Shown: positions 1 through 6,652 of the stretch, piece by piece
How positions within the stretch are numbered: position 1 is the first letter of the stretch
Layout: the number at the start of each line of letters is the position of its first letter
DNA from: Deltaproteobacteria bacterium
GTDB lineage: Bacteria > Desulfobacterota > GWC2-55-46 > JAJCZF01
Assembly: GCA_029262535.1 (NCBI GenBank)
Contig: JAJCZF010000001.1
Span: forward strand, 1 to 43,526
DNA length: 43,526 nucleotides
Reading direction: 5' to 3'
Notes under the pieces: model-generated
Seen by the model: the letters and a program-made list of their open reading frames with translations, nothing else
What the model was told of the DNA's origin: nothing
Database searches by the model: none
Program-made: the position numbers and the translations under genes

Positions 1-138
1 CTCGACGTACAGACGTACGGCTCGCATCTTATCTTTAGCGCGAACGAAAAGATTCTCAGAACCTGTAAAACTTGACTCGCGAAATAAAAGCACACCTGTG
101 TGCCCGCCTTGATTCAGAAAAAAATCTCTAATTTTTAT
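1..138 (-). repeat. Nested palindromic element, copy 1 (cut by window edge)
   Basis: Read on the minus strand, this begins at 138 with AAAAATTAGAGATTTTTTTC, the same terminal sequence as the elements at 19983 and 40031. It reaches the shared core (AAGATGCGAG, then CGTACGTCTGTAC) near position 1, where the window ends. Between terminal arm and core sits a block of about 60 bp that begins with a copy of the short terminator-like repeat (78-102). No gene is visible in 1-258. Confidence 0.7.
78..102 (-). terminator. Short palindrome/T-tract repeat, inside nested element copy 1
   Basis: On the minus strand this is a CACACAGGTGTG palindrome followed by CTTTTATTTCGCG, the consensus of a dispersed short repeat seen about nine times in this window. 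A 5-6 bp stem followed by a U-rich run fits an intrinsic terminator. It points away from the lipoprotein gene whose stop is at 259. The terminator role is inferred from structure and orientation. Confidence 0.5.
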
Positions 139-167
139 CCTTTGATACTTTATTACAACTCTGGATT

Positions 168-222
168 AGAATAAACTATAAAAGACTTAACATGCAGAGG
201 TATAACTCGCATTTTATCTTTT
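168..222 (-). repeat. Decayed core of the nested palindromic element
   Basis: The minus strand reads AAAGATAAAATGCGAG, then TTATACCTCTGCATGTTAAG, then TCTTTTATAGTTTAT. This aligns with the core at 40069-40118 (AAAAATAAGATGCGAG, CGTATGTCTGTACATCGAG, TCTTTTATTTTTTTAT) with scattered differences. It sits in the same orientation next to copy 1 and looks like an older copy without recognisable terminal arms. Confidence 0.45.
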
Positions 223-258
223 GCTCTACAGAGATAAAGTCCAATATGAGCGTGGTCT

Positions 259-795
259 TTATTCGTCTTCGGTGCGGGTTTTGCCTGGGTTGGGATTGAC
301 ATTTCTCAGGTCTGTACGAGGTATTGGGGTGTAAGAGCGCCCTTTTATCTCTTCAACAACGAGCCTCTTTGAGAGGGTCTTTATAAACTTGCGTATGATG
401 GCGTCACCTCCTCGTGTGCTTGTGACGCGTAACGTAAAGGCGTAACGGCCCTTATAACCCTTTCTGCTTACATCAAAGATCATAAAGGTCGTCTCATCAA
501 AACCAAAACCCTTGTTCGCTTGAAAGGTCACCGGGTCCTGATAGTCTCCCAAGGGGCTTAATTCGTTAAAACCGATCGCGCGGGCGCTGGCAACGGCCAT
601 ATTATAGACCTCTCTGTAGTCCTTTCCCACCGCGTCGTAGGAGACGATCTTTTCCTTGGTAAAAGGAAAGAGCCAGAAACCGCATGACGAGAGAGATATG
701 GCAAAGAGAGAAAGCGCAAGTACGGCCATCAGTCGTCGGGCTGACTGAGAGCGCCGCACCGGAGCGTCGACACCTTTATAGTTCAAAAAACTCAT
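259..795 (-). CDS. Putative lipoprotein of unknown function
   Basis: 178 aa, not assigned to a family. A basic N-terminus is followed by a hydrophobic stretch (residues about 22-36) and a lipobox ending Leu-Ser-Ser-Cys, with Cys38 as the predicted lipidated residue. The mature part is a small, basic and polar domain with a beta-rich look (residues about 50-150) and a charged tail. The ATG at 795 is supported by GGAG ten bases upstream. An internal Met23 would give a more typical signal peptide length, so the start is not fully certain. It follows nth by 33 bases and is probably the last gene of that minus-strand unit; the sequence beyond its stop is repeat DNA. It is probably a periplasm-facing envelope protein; no enzymatic motif is visible. 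Confidence 0.7.
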   Translation of the reverse strand: MSFLNYKGVDAPVRRSQSARRLMAVLALSLFAISLSSCGFWLFPFTKEKIVSYDAVGKDYREVYNMAVASARAIGFNELSPLGDYQDPVTFQANKGFGFDETTFMIFDVSRKGYKGRYAFTLRVTSTRGGDAIIRKFIKTLSKRLVVEEIKGRSYTPIPRTDLRNVNPNPGKTRTEDE

Positions 796-828
796 TTATT
801 TAGAACTCCGGGTCTGAACTTTTTCGAA

Positions 829-1476
829 TCATTCGATATAATAATCGCAATACTCGCTTACCGGACATTCGGCGCAGAGCGGTTTTCTCGCTTTGCATAG
901 CTTTCTGCCAAGTTGTATTAGCAGATGGGTCGTCATCGTCCACCTCTTATCCGGGATAATAGCCGTAAGGTCGGCCTCAACCTTATCGGGGTCGGTATTG
1001 GTCGTAAGCCCCAGCCGGGCGGATACTCGTTTCACATGCGTATCCACGGCAAGGGCCGGTATCCCGAATGCGTTTCCAAGGACTACGTTTGCCGTCTTTC
1101 GGCCCACACCCGGAAGCGACGTAAGCCCGTCAAGCTCTTTTGGCAGCTCGCCGCCATAATCCTTTATAATCTTAGTGGCGGCCCCCTGTATGGAGCGGGC
1201 CTTATTATTAAAAAAATTTATCGAGCTAATATCAGAGGCGAGTTCATCAAGTGGAGCCCCTGCGTAATCCGCCAGGCTCTTATACTTATTAAAAAGGCCC
1301 TCGGTTACAATATTCACTCGCAGGTCTGTACACTGGGCCGAGAGTATCGTCGCTATAAGCAGTTCCAGGGGGGTATTGAATCTTAAGGCCAGAAGGTCGG
1401 TCGGCTTTCGGGCCGAAAAGGTCTGCGAGAGAATATCCAGAACCTTTGAAGCTTTTTCTTCAATACCCATCGGCAA
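829..1476 (-). CDS. nth: Endonuclease III (DNA glycosylase/AP lyase)
   Basis: 215 aa, close to the usual length. Endonuclease III removes oxidised pyrimidines and nicks abasic sites in base excision repair. The helix-hairpin-helix segment LPGVGRKTA carries the catalytic Lys (about residue 127), the catalytic Asp lies in VDTHVKR (about 145), and the [4Fe-4S] ligands form the canonical C-x6-C-x2-C-x5-C at the C-terminus (Cys194, 201, 204, 210). The start is probably the TTG at 1476: GAGAGGAA lies ten bases upstream and overlaps the end of the preceding gene. The ATG at 1470 is the alternative. Only three bases separate it from the polyprenyl synthase stop, so the two are very likely co-transcribed. 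Confidence 0.95.
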   Translation of the reverse strand: MPMGIEEKASKVLDILSQTFSARKPTDLLALRFNTPLELLIATILSAQCTDLRVNIVTEGLFNKYKSLADYAGAPLDELASDISSINFFNNKARSIQGAATKIIKDYGGELPKELDGLTSLPGVGRKTANVVLGNAFGIPALAVDTHVKRVSARLGLTTNTDPDKVEADLTAIIPDKRWTMTTHLLIQLGRKLCKARKPLCAECPVSEYCDYYIE

Positions 1477-1479
1477 TCG

Positions 1480-2490
1480 TTATGAGTTCCTCTCAATAAC
1501 GTATTCGGCCATGGCCATAAGAGCAGCGCGCTCGTCTGTCGGCTCGAATATATGAAGCTCTCTGCGAGCCTCCTCCACGTAAAATTCGGCGCGATCCATC
1601 GCGTACTCTATCCCCTTATATTTTTTAATAATATTAAATATTTCCGGAAGGTCGCCTTCGTTAAGGCTCTCGGCCTCGACTACGGTGCTTATAAGCTCTC
1701 TCTCATCGTCCGTAGACTCGCTATATGCCTTGATGAGCGGAAGAGTTACCTTGCCCTCACGAAGGTCGTTGCCAACGGCCTTGCCGAGATCCTCGTCCGA
1801 CGATACGTAATCGAGCGAGTCGTCGGTTAACTGATAGGCGATACCCAGGTTGAGACCAAAGGCCGCAAGCGCCGCAACTTCTTCTTCACTGGCTCCGCCG
1901 ATAATAGCTGCGATCTTGCAGGCGGCCTGAAAGAGCCTTGCCGTCTTATCGGTTACGACCTCAAGGTGTTCGGCCTCGGTCGTATCGGGGTCGCTCTTTT
2001 TAATAAGCTGAAGCACCTCGCCCTCGGCCATATGCATGGTAGTATCGGCAAGAACCTTTAGTATGCGAAGGTCGCCGTCGGCAACCGAAAGCTCAAGGCA
2101 CTTGGCGAGCAGGTAATCGCCGACAAGGATCGAGGCCTGATTGCCGTAGATGGCATTTACGGTCTTGGCTCCACGCCGGAGGTCGGCATTATCGACCACG
2201 TCGTCGTGCAAGAGTGTAGCGGTATGTATAAACTCCATCACGGCGGCAAAGGGGATATGTCGCTCACCCGTATAGTTACAAAGGCGCGAGGCCAGAAGCA
2301 GAACCTTTGGCCTAAAACGCTTTCCGCCGCTATTGATGATATGGTCTCCGACCTTGCGAATGAAGAAGACCTTGCTGTCGAGGTACTCTTTAAAACCCTT
2401 GTCCACGCGAGACATCTCGTCGCTTATCAATTCGACAGCGTCATTGTAACCTATCGGCGCAATTATATTTTCTAGTGGTTTTCTATGCAT
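1480..2490 (-). CDS. ispB: Trans-isoprenyl (polyprenyl) diphosphate synthase
   Basis: 336 aa from the ATG at 2490. The enzyme condenses isopentenyl diphosphate units onto an allylic diphosphate to make the long prenyl chain of a quinone side tail. Visible motifs are GGKRFRP, the first Asp-rich motif LLHDDVVDNADLRRG, and the second, QLTDDSLDY. Length and motifs fit the octaprenyl/heptaprenyl synthase branch; chain length cannot be read reliably from sequence. A TTG at 2502 in the same frame is possible, but neither start has a Shine-Dalgarno sequence. The promoter at 2509-2538 puts the transcript start close to 2502, which favours the ATG with a very short leader. The symbol is by family; a quinone-chain synthase of another chain length is equally possible. 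Confidence 0.9.
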   Translation of the reverse strand: MHRKPLENIIAPIGYNDAVELISDEMSRVDKGFKEYLDSKVFFIRKVGDHIINSGGKRFRPKVLLLASRLCNYTGERHIPFAAVMEFIHTATLLHDDVVDNADLRRGAKTVNAIYGNQASILVGDYLLAKCLELSVADGDLRILKVLADTTMHMAEGEVLQLIKKSDPDTTEAEHLEVVTDKTARLFQAACKIAAIIGGASEEEVAALAAFGLNLGIAYQLTDDSLDYVSSDEDLGKAVGNDLREGKVTLPLIKAYSESTDDERELISTVVEAESLNEGDLPEIFNIIKKYKGIEYAMDRAEFYVEEARRELHIFEPTDERAALMAMAEYVIERNS

Positions 2491-2508
2491 AATTAGATTC
2501 AATTAAAA

Positions 2509-2538
2509 ATTCTAACCCATAAGGGCGCGTACTGTCAA
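2509..2538 (-). promoter_or_regulatory. Sigma70-type promoter for the ispB-like gene
   Basis: On the minus strand, TTGACA (2533-2538), an 18-base spacer and TAGAAT (2509-2514). The -35 is a perfect match and the -10 matches 5 of 6. The predicted start is near 2502, so the leader before the ATG at 2490 would be only about 12 bases. Confidence 0.6.
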
Positions 2539-2557
2539 AGCAATAATCCGGGCAAGA

Positions 2558-3418
2558 TCAAGAGGCCATGCCTGCGGCGCCGGACATCTCCTGTAATCTC
2601 TTTACCCTCTCCTCTATCGGCGGGTGTGTGCTGAAGAGATTGCGAAGGCTCTTGCCGCCCACAAGCGGGCTTACGATGAACATATGGGCCGTGGCCTCGT
2701 TGGCCTGCATCGGAATACGCTTATTAAACTGCCCAAGCTTCATAAGGGCGCTTGCCAGAGACAATGGATCGCCCGTAAGCGCCGCTCCTCCTCTATCGGC
2801 GGCAAACTCGCGCGAACGCGATATAGCCATCTGGATTATGCCTGCCGCTATGGGGCCGACTATAATCATCAGTATCATGCCGTAGGGGTTGTTGCCCTCG
2901 TTGTCGTTCGAGCGTCCTCCGAAGATCGAGGCGAACATGGCCATTTGCGAAAGCATGCTTATTGCCGCAGCAATGGTCGCCGCTATCGACGATATAAGGA
3001 TGTCACGGTTTTGTACGTGGCTCAGCTCGTGGGCCATCACACCGGAAACCTCGTCTTTAGAGAGCAGCTCCAAGAGTCCGGTCGTAGCCGCAACTGCCGC
3101 GTGCTGCGGATTGCGGCCCGTGGCGAAGGCGTTAGGCGTCGGATTCTCCATGATATATACCTTGGGCATAGGCAGCTTGCCCCTCATGGCGAGCTCCTTG
3201 ACTATGCCGAAATATTCCGGCACGTCGGCCTCGGACACCTCTTTTGCCTTATACATCTTTAGAACTATCTTATCGGAGAACCAGTAGGAGGTGAAGTTCA
3301 TAACAACTGCGAATCCGAGCGCTATCACCATACCGGTATTACCGCCAAGCGCGCCTCCACTGAAGATAAGCAGGACCGACAGTACCGTTAAAAGCACGGC
3401 TGTTTTTAAGTAATTCAT
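2558..3418 (-). CDS. htpX: HtpX-type membrane zinc metalloprotease
   Basis: 286 aa, the normal length for HtpX. HtpX is an inner-membrane M48 protease that helps degrade misfolded membrane proteins. Two hydrophobic segments lie at the N-terminus (about 7-25 and 29-47), the zinc site is MAHELSHVQNRD (His130 and His134 with Glu131), two further hydrophobic segments follow (about 143-165 and 178-199), and the third zinc ligand is in SREFAADRGG. It ends with the common SLRNLFSTHPPIEERVKRL signature. It has its own predicted promoter (3590-3618) and a leader of about 170 bases containing a palindromic repeat, so it is probably transcribed separately from DUF116/fmt. Confidence 0.95.
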   Translation of the reverse strand: MNYLKTAVLLTVLSVLLIFSGGALGGNTGMVIALGFAVVMNFTSYWFSDKIVLKMYKAKEVSEADVPEYFGIVKELAMRGKLPMPKVYIMENPTPNAFATGRNPQHAAVAATTGLLELLSKDEVSGVMAHELSHVQNRDILISSIAATIAAAISMLSQMAMFASIFGGRSNDNEGNNPYGMILMIIVGPIAAGIIQMAISRSREFAADRGGAALTGDPLSLASALMKLGQFNKRIPMQANEATAHMFIVSPLVGGKSLRNLFSTHPPIEERVKRLQEMSGAAGMAS

Positions 3419-3469
3419 ATATAACCTCTTATAAAAATTTAATCATTGCATACTTTTAAAAGTTTCTCA

Positions 3470-3548
3470 GTCATTGCGAGGAGCGTCGCGACGAAGCAAA
3501 TCTCGCAGTTAACTTAAGACGAGATTGCAGCATTACGCCTGCAATGAC
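3470..3548. repeat. Dispersed CATTGCGAG-type palindromic repeat
   Basis: GTCATTGCGAGGAGCG at the left and GCAATGAC at 3541-3548 form outer inverted arms, with an inner pair AATCTCG / CGAGATT. It resembles the widespread intergenic repeats of the form GTCATTGCGAG...GAAGCAATCTCG found in many bacterial genomes. It lies between htpX and its predicted promoter, so it would be part of the htpX leader RNA. Confidence 0.6.
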
Positions 3549-3568
3549 AAAGATGCAAATTTTATAAA

Positions 3569-3580
3569 GACCATATGGTC
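3569..3580. promoter_or_regulatory. 12-bp perfect palindrome at the predicted htpX start site
   Basis: GACCATATGGTC is a perfect palindrome. It lies about nine bases downstream of the predicted -10 box (3590-3595), so it would cover the transcription start. That position fits a repressor operator; the regulator is unknown. Confidence 0.35.
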
Positions 3581-3589
3581 ATTATCAAT

Positions 3590-3618
3590 AATATAGGTAC
3601 GGATTCGACCTAAGTCAA
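3590..3618 (-). promoter_or_regulatory. Sigma70-type promoter for htpX
   Basis: On the minus strand, TTGACT (3613-3618), a 17-base spacer and TATATT (3590-3595); both boxes match 5 of 6. It lies immediately downstream of the DUF116 stop codon. Confidence 0.55.
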
Positions 3619-3620
3619 GC

Positions 3621-4442
3621 TTATGCCACAAATAAACGTACCGCCTCGGATACATCCTCAACCGCAACGCCCGTCTCGGTACAGTATCCGTGCGGGCGTT
3701 TATTTATTATGGCAAATACCGGCATCGGGTAGGCATCGCGTATACCGCTTATGAGGTCGCGCTCGCATGCGACGGCAATAACCGCGTTCGGACGGTACTC
3801 GACGACCTTCTTTCTCGCAACTGTGCCGCCTGTCGATATAAATAGATTCACGCCGTATGAATCCATTATCTTCAAGAGGTCGGCTATCTCGCATTTGCCG
3901 CAACTAGCGCAGTTACGAACGTCCTTAGTGACCTTGAACTTACAGTCCTCAAGCTGTATGCAGTGAGGCATAAGTATCAGTATGCGCTCGGGTTTTACAT
4001 GTTTCTGGATAGAGAGCACCATCTTGTTATTAAGCTCAAGCACGGCGCGTTCGATACGCACCTTTGGCACGCCGAAGATCTTGCCGGAGGCGATCATGAG
4101 CGGCATAAATAGCTTTAGGAGCAGTCCGCGAAACCGAGCCGTCAGGAAGAGCATCCTGCCCGTAAGTATGGAGACGAATATAGCTCCCAATCCAACGATG
4201 AGAAAGAGCAAGAGAGCGGCAAGTACTACACCAAAGACGTAAGGCAGAGCCGGATGTATAGCCCCCAGGCCGACCGTCGGGATATACCAGAAGAAGAAGG
4301 CCCCGGCCGATATCAACAAAACGCTTACCGTTAGCAGGGCGAGAAAGAAACCCTTGCCCGGACGGTATTCTACGCTATCGCCGGCAGCCGACTTGTCTGA
4401 CAACGGGTTGGCTGCCCTATTTTTTTCTGCTTTTAGACTCAC
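3621..4442 (-). CDS. DUF116 family membrane protein with cysteine cluster
   Basis: 273 aa, recognisable as DUF116. Two predicted membrane helices (about 31-53 and 66-95) are followed by a soluble domain with PHCIQLEDCKFK and NCASCGKC (Cys161, 167, 178, 181, 184) and further cysteines in VACERD and HGYCTETG. The cysteine spacing suggests an iron-sulfur or zinc site, but the biochemical role of the family is not established. The start is GTG at 4442, overlapping the fmt TGA as GTGA, so translation is probably coupled to fmt. DUF116 directly after fmt is an arrangement I associate with deltaproteobacteria, which supports the taxonomic guess. Confidence 0.85.
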   Translation of the reverse strand: MSLKAEKNRAANPLSDKSAAGDSVEYRPGKGFFLALLTVSVLLISAGAFFFWYIPTVGLGAIHPALPYVFGVVLAALLLFLIVGLGAIFVSILTGRMLFLTARFRGLLLKLFMPLMIASGKIFGVPKVRIERAVLELNNKMVLSIQKHVKPERILILMPHCIQLEDCKFKVTKDVRNCASCGKCEIADLLKIMDSYGVNLFISTGGTVARKKVVEYRPNAVIAVACERDLISGIRDAYPMPVFAIINKRPHGYCTETGVAVEDVSEAVRLFVA

Positions 4443-5434
4443 TCGAAACGGTCTCCCGTCTTAATGCTTGAGCCTCTAATAAAGTCCAGGGCAAGCATGC
4501 GTTTTTTTCCTTCGGCTTGAAGCTCCGTAATCTCATAAAACTCGCCACAACCGCAACCGGCGAGCAGGTGACCGTCAAAGAGGTAAAATATGGTGCCGGG
4601 GGCAAAGTCTTTATCTATAGAGTCCTTGCCGTAAGCCGCCGTTACTACATTGGTCAGCAAGTCGTTGAGCTGGCCGCCATGTATCTTAACTATGCGTCCG
4701 CTTATCGTCGTATATGCGCCAGGCCAGGGTGTAACGCCTCTGACGAGCCTGTCTATCTCAAGGGCGCTCTTTGACCAATCGATACGTCCGTCTTCTTTCT
4801 TCATCATAGGCGCGTGCGACACGCCCTCTTGCGGCTGCGGTATCGGTTTTACAGCGCCCTCTGCCAGCCCTTTGAGTGTTTTTACAAGAAGAGGCCCGCC
4901 CAGGACGGAAAGTCTTTCAAAAAGCTTGCCGGCTGTCTCGCCTTGCTTGATGTCGAGTTCTTCTGCCAGCAACATAGGCCCGGTATCCATGCCCGTGTCC
5001 ATGAGCATCGTCGTTATGCCGGTCTTTTCCACCCCGTCCATGACGGCCCGATTAATAGGGGAAGCCCCCCTGTAGGCGGGAAGCAGCGAGGCATGCAGAT
5101 TAACGCATCCGAGGCGCGGCAAGTCTAGTATAGACTTTGGCAGTATCATGCCGTAAGCGACAACTACTATAACGTCCGGCGCAATCTCTCTTAAGAGAGA
5201 GGCGACCGTGCCTCCCCGAATCCGCGCCGGCTGCAAGACCGGCAGGCCGCGCCCAAGCGCCGCCTCTTTCACCGGCGGGGCCTTTAAGAGACGTCCCCTG
5301 CCGCTACCCTTGTCCGGCATAGTAACGGCCAGAATCACATCAAAGGCCTCGTCATCGAGCAACGCACGAAGCGAAGGAACCGCAAAGTCGGGGGTTCCCA
5401 TAAAAACTATTTTTAAAGGCGCGTGGTCAGCCAT
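4439..5434 (-). CDS. fmt: Methionyl-tRNA formyltransferase
   Basis: 331 aa from the ATG at 5434. It formylates Met-tRNA(fMet) with 10-formyl-tetrahydrofolate to produce the initiator tRNA. The N-terminus IVFMGTPDFAVPSL, the folate-binding stretch VVVAYGMILPKSIL, the hallmark NLHASLLPAYRGASPINRA (Asn112, His114) and MDTGMDTG (Asp150) are all present, followed by the C-terminal tRNA-binding domain. An in-frame TTG at 5506 would add 24 residues unlike Fmt, with no ribosome site. The ATG at 5434 has AAGGA a few bases upstream and gives the expected N-terminus. It overlaps DUF116 by four bases. Confidence 0.96.
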   Translation of the reverse strand: MADHAPLKIVFMGTPDFAVPSLRALLDDEAFDVILAVTMPDKGSGRGRLLKAPPVKEAALGRGLPVLQPARIRGGTVASLLREIAPDVIVVVAYGMILPKSILDLPRLGCVNLHASLLPAYRGASPINRAVMDGVEKTGITTMLMDTGMDTGPMLLAEELDIKQGETAGKLFERLSVLGGPLLVKTLKGLAEGAVKPIPQPQEGVSHAPMMKKEDGRIDWSKSALEIDRLVRGVTPWPGAYTTISGRIVKIHGGQLNDLLTNVVTAAYGKDSIDKDFAPGTIFYLFDGHLLAGCGCGEFYEITELQAEGKKRMLALDFIRGSSIKTGDRFE

Positions 5435-5585
5435 CCAGATCCTTGTGGTAATAAAGCAAAAGTACTTTGTAGGGTTTGACGCGGCTTCCCTAGCCTGCCC
5501 AACCAAATACTATTAGAAAACTTTTAAATAATACAAACAACTAAAAACGCGAACCACGAACCAGCAGGCTTCTATAAACTTACTC

Positions 5586-5637
5586 CGCGAAATAAAGCCA
5601 CACCTGTGTGGCGCGAAATAAGAGCACACCTGTGTGG
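5586..5637 (-). terminator. Two tandem copies of the palindrome/T-tract repeat
   Basis: On the minus strand, directly after the stop at 5645, come two units in tandem. Each has CACACAGGTGTG followed by CTCTTATTTCGCG (5612-5637) or GCTTTATTTCGCG (5586-5611). They have terminator form: a short GC-rich stem plus a U-rich run, in the right orientation for the gene ending at 5645. This implies that fmt, starting at 5434, is at least partly insulated from def. Confidence 0.55.
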
Positions 5638-5644
5638 TGTGTGC

Positions 5645-6025
5645 CTATTGCGGTTTTTCTCCTAGTTCGATCTTATCCACTTTATCGCCTTTAAAGGTCA
5701 GTATGCGAATAAAGCTCGTACGCCCCGTAATATAATACCAACGCTCGATCGTAACGGAGACCGACTCGCCTTTGGTGACCTCCCCGTAGCGTATTACGCC
5801 TTTTCCGGTCTTTAGCTTGACGCCTTCGACCTCTTCGGTCTTCTGTGTCTCGGAGCCGACCGTCTCTTTATAAAAAGGCTCGCCGCAACGCAGCATGACC
5901 TTCACCTTGCTATCGCCGTCGCTAATGAGCTTGGAGCCGCATCTCATTGAATCGGCCTCTGCAACAGGAGCGCAAAGAAGTATAAGGGCTATAAGAAAAG
6001 AGAGGTTAGGCAGGCTTATTCTCAT
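5645..6025 (-). CDS. DUF2845-like small secreted protein
   Basis: 126 aa. An N-terminal signal peptide (hydrophobic residues about 7-22, likely cleavage near Ala-Glu-Ala-Asp) is followed by MRCGSKLISDGDSKVKVMLRC and then GEP, the pattern I associate with DUF2845. Two cysteines (29 and 47) could form a disulfide in the periplasm. The rest is beta-rich (about 75-120) with WYYITGRTSFIRILTF. The function of the family is unknown. The ATG at 6025 lies 20 bases inside the end of def, so expression is probably coupled to def. It separates def from fmt, which are adjacent in many bacteria. Confidence 0.75.
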   Translation of the reverse strand: MRISLPNLSFLIALILLCAPVAEADSMRCGSKLISDGDSKVKVMLRCGEPFYKETVGSETQKTEEVEGVKLKTGKGVIRYGEVTKGESVSVTIERWYYITGRTSFIRILTFKGDKVDKIELGEKPQ

Positions 6026-6563
6026 CTTCCCTCTCTTGCATCATCCTCTTATACTTGCGCTTTATGAGGTCGCGTTTTACCCAGCTAACGCGGTCTATGA
6101 AGAGTATGCCGTCGAGATGGTCTATCTCGTGTTGCAAGAGGACCGCTCCAAAACCGTTCAGGTCGAGCTCTATCGCGTTGCCCTCTCTATCAAGCCCCGT
6201 TACCTTAACGGCCTCTGCCCTCTTTACGTCGAAATGAAGACCGGGAAAGCTAAGGCAGCCCTCTTCGTAAATTATCTCGCCCTCGGACGAGACTATTTCA
6301 GGATTTATTATCGCCGTGATCTCACGAACCTTTTCTTCTTCGTCTTCATTGCGGTTCTCGTCATAACGTTGAAGCTCGACAACGATGAGCCTTCTGGTAA
6401 CGCCGACCTGATTGGCCGCAAGGCCGACACTCTTTTCATCGGCCAATATGGTCTCGATCATGTCGTCTATAAGGGCCTGAACATCTTCGTCTATCTCAAC
6501 TATGGGCTCGGCCTTCTCTTTTAAGACCGGGGCCGGGAATTTTACTATATTAAGTACTGACAT
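6006..6563 (-). CDS. def: Peptide deformylase
   Basis: 185 aa. It removes the N-formyl group from nascent proteins using a catalytic metal. The three motifs are complete: GLAANQVG (residues 47-54), EEGCLSFP (metal ligand Cys103) and QHEIDHLDG (His145, Glu146, His149). Residues about 67-80 form an acidic insertion (ENRNEDEEEK) longer than in E. coli Def. The ATG at 6563 has AAGG seven bases upstream. A near-consensus promoter lies in the gap after priA. Role and position complement fmt and priA. Confidence 0.96.
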   Translation of the reverse strand: MSVLNIVKFPAPVLKEKAEPIVEIDEDVQALIDDMIETILADEKSVGLAANQVGVTRRLIVVELQRYDENRNEDEEEKVREITAIINPEIVSSEGEIIYEEGCLSFPGLHFDVKRAEAVKVTGLDREGNAIELDLNGFGAVLLQHEIDHLDGILFIDRVSWVKRDLIKRKYKRMMQEREDENKPA

Positions 6564-6608
6564 AATAAGACCTTTCTGTCCTCTACTCTATATTTATTAC
6601 GACATTTT

Positions 6609-6638
6609 ATTATAACCTAATTCACGCTCTTAAGTCAA
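6609..6638 (-). promoter_or_regulatory. Sigma70-type promoter for def
   Basis: On the minus strand, TTGACT (6633-6638), an 18-base spacer and a perfect TATAAT (6609-6614). The predicted start is near 6602, about 40 bases before the def ATG. This is one of the strongest promoter matches in the window. Confidence 0.65.
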
Positions 6639-6652
6639 AATCAACGCCGTAA

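Noticed and set aside
5435..5506. 24-residue N-terminal extension of Fmt from a TTG
   Set aside because: It does not resemble Fmt. The ATG at 5434 has a ribosome site and gives the standard N-terminus.
5468..5510. GTAGGGTTT...CCCAACC stretch upstream of fmt as a second copy of the 9426 repeat
   Set aside because: Only the ends resemble it; the middle does not align well enough to claim a copy.
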